Shown here one piece after another: positions 35,595-36,337 of a stretch of 36,337 nt of DNA (positions are counted from its first letter, which is position 1; each line of letters begins with the position of its first letter). The position numbers and the translations under genes are program-made. The stretch covers positions 1 to 36,337 of the IMG/VR virus record IMGVR_UViG_3300020442_000237. One strand, given 5' to 3'. The notes under the pieces were generated by a model, which worked only from the letters and a program-made list of their open reading frames with translations, was not told the DNA's origin and searched no databases. Source of the DNA: a virus.

Positions 35595-36337
35595 GTGTAC
35601 TCCTTTTTTAAGTAAGGTAAAATAATTTCTCTTGTAAAAAGTGAATGTGCTTTTTTGCTAGGATGCCAACCAGGATATTTTTGTGCTGATTTCCATTTGC
35701 CATCCTTTTCTTCTCCCCATTTCCATAAATCATCCCAAACCTTTTGTACAAATTCTCCATCAGCAAACAAAGCCACATTATTTTTATCGAACAACCAATC
35801 CCAATAACTTTCTACCGGGAGCCAAGCATATTCTTGATCTTTCATTGAATTCCACATCCAACTGAGGTGTCCATTATCTCTGGTAAAGTCTTCTTTTTTA
35901 TCTTCGTCTTTTAATGAGTCTAATTTGTCATATCCAAAGGTTGCAGGACTAATAGTTGTCATAAAGTAATTAATACCTTTAGCTTGTAGATAATTTTGTA
36001 CCCACATTATTGATTCCAATGTATTGATTACACCTCCTAGAGGATCATGAAACCATTTATAATAAAGTTCAGCGTCTTTAGCACCCTTTCTTAACCAATT
36101 ACTATTCAAAGAAATCCAATCACCTTCTTCTTCGTAAATAAATTTTGTCCAATGCCTATGTCCTAATTGTTTGTCGGCAAGTGTATTTCTATTGATTGTT
36201 CTTAAAAAATATTCTGATCTTGCAGAAGAAGACCAACATATACCTACAAGAATATCCGAGGGTTTTACTTTAGGTTGACTTAGTTCTTTTTCAACTGCGT
36301 GTATTGTACGTCTTGCAATAGCTCTATTACCTATTCC
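35585..36337 (-). CDS. SGNH-like protein (DUF6071-like), 5' end beyond the window
   Basis: The frame is open to the window edge (250 codons visible), so the start is missing. The first visible residues, GIGNRAIARRTIHAVEKEL, then ILVGICWSSSARSEYF and HRHWTKF, match a phage family I recall as DUF6071, in which a GxGN-x-AIARRT segment follows the nucleophile block. The C-terminus YPGWHPSKKAHSLFTREIILPYL contains the HP histidine of the SGNH fold. The nucleophile serine would be just outside the window. Function unknown; perhaps a surface esterase. Its end overlaps the 40-aa membrane mini-gene by 10 nt. Confidence 0.75.
   Translation of the reverse strand, partial: GIGNRAIARRTIHAVEKELSQPKVKPSDILVGICWSSSARSEYFLRTINRNTLADKQLGHRHWTKFIYEEEGDWISLNSNWLRKGAKDAELYYKWFHDPLGGVINTLESIMWVQNYLQAKGINYFMTTISPATFGYDKLDSLKDEDKKEDFTRDNGHLSWMWNSMKDQEYAWLPVESYWDWLFDKNNVALFADGEFVQKVWDDLWKWGEEKDGKWKSAQKYPGWHPSKKAHSLFTREIILPYLKKEYTWI

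Overview
The window is a contiguous piece of a large tailed-phage genome of the marine T4-like (myovirus) type. The evidence is a set of T4 core replication genes recognisable from their motifs: RNase H, primase gp61, DnaB-type helicase gp41 and UvsX. Class Ia ribonucleotide reductase NrdA/NrdB, ThyX, a single CCA-encoding tRNA-Thr, and TATAAATA late promoters support this. The DNA is AT-rich, every gene I can support lies on the minus strand, and most genes abut or overlap by 1-50 nt. The accessory gene set (radical SAM protein, QueC-like PP-loop protein, DUF6267-type ligase-like protein, HxGH nucleotidyltransferases, mosaic basic virion-type proteins) resembles pelagiphage and cyanophage T4-like viruses. 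I see no photosynthesis genes, so I lean towards a pelagiphage-like relative; the host is inference.

Layout, described along the + coordinate although transcription runs the other way. 1-3.6 kb: a radical SAM enzyme cut by the window edge, two small conserved proteins (one with an AT-hook), RNase H and a conserved protein behind a strong early promoter. 3.7 kb: tRNA-Thr. 3.8-6.1 kb: small proteins, including a membrane coiled-coil protein, a GIY-YIG-like nuclease, a cupin and a zinc-ribbon mini-protein. 6.1-12.2 kb: a nucleotide-metabolism operon in which thyX, an SGNH hydrolase, a methyltransferase-fold protein and a QueC-like protein sit between nrdA and nrdB. 12.2-13.2 kb: primase with its own promoter. 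13.2-24.8 kb: late genes, comprising conserved structural-type proteins, lysine-rich mosaic proteins, a 2OG-oxygenase-like protein, a spanin pair, an adenylyltransferase-like protein, a 16-residue cysteine peptide and a ligase-like nucleotidyltransferase. 24.8-29.8 kb: a glycosyltransferase, a cytidylyltransferase-like gene and small early genes around a structured non-coding gap. 29.8-36.3 kb: helicase, zinc-ribbon protein, UvsX, a shortened UDP-sugar dehydrogenase, an adenylyltransferase and kinase pair, mini membrane proteins and a second window-edge gene.

Regulation is unusually readable. Five sigma70-type promoters have a TTGACT -35 box with exactly 17 bp to the -10 box. Three of them also carry TTTGGTYA exactly 9 bp upstream of the -35 box. 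Five TATAAATA late promoters lie in or at the edges of intergenic gaps. Three promoters sit so close to a start codon that the transcripts should be essentially leaderless.

The points most worth a second look are: the composite early promoter; a probable -1 frameshift at an A9 run in a virion-type protein; the 16-residue, 8-cysteine micropeptide that may couple translation to the next gene; the two-hairpin, direct-repeat gap at 27.5-27.7 kb; and a kinase/adenylyltransferase pair that looks like a split fusion.
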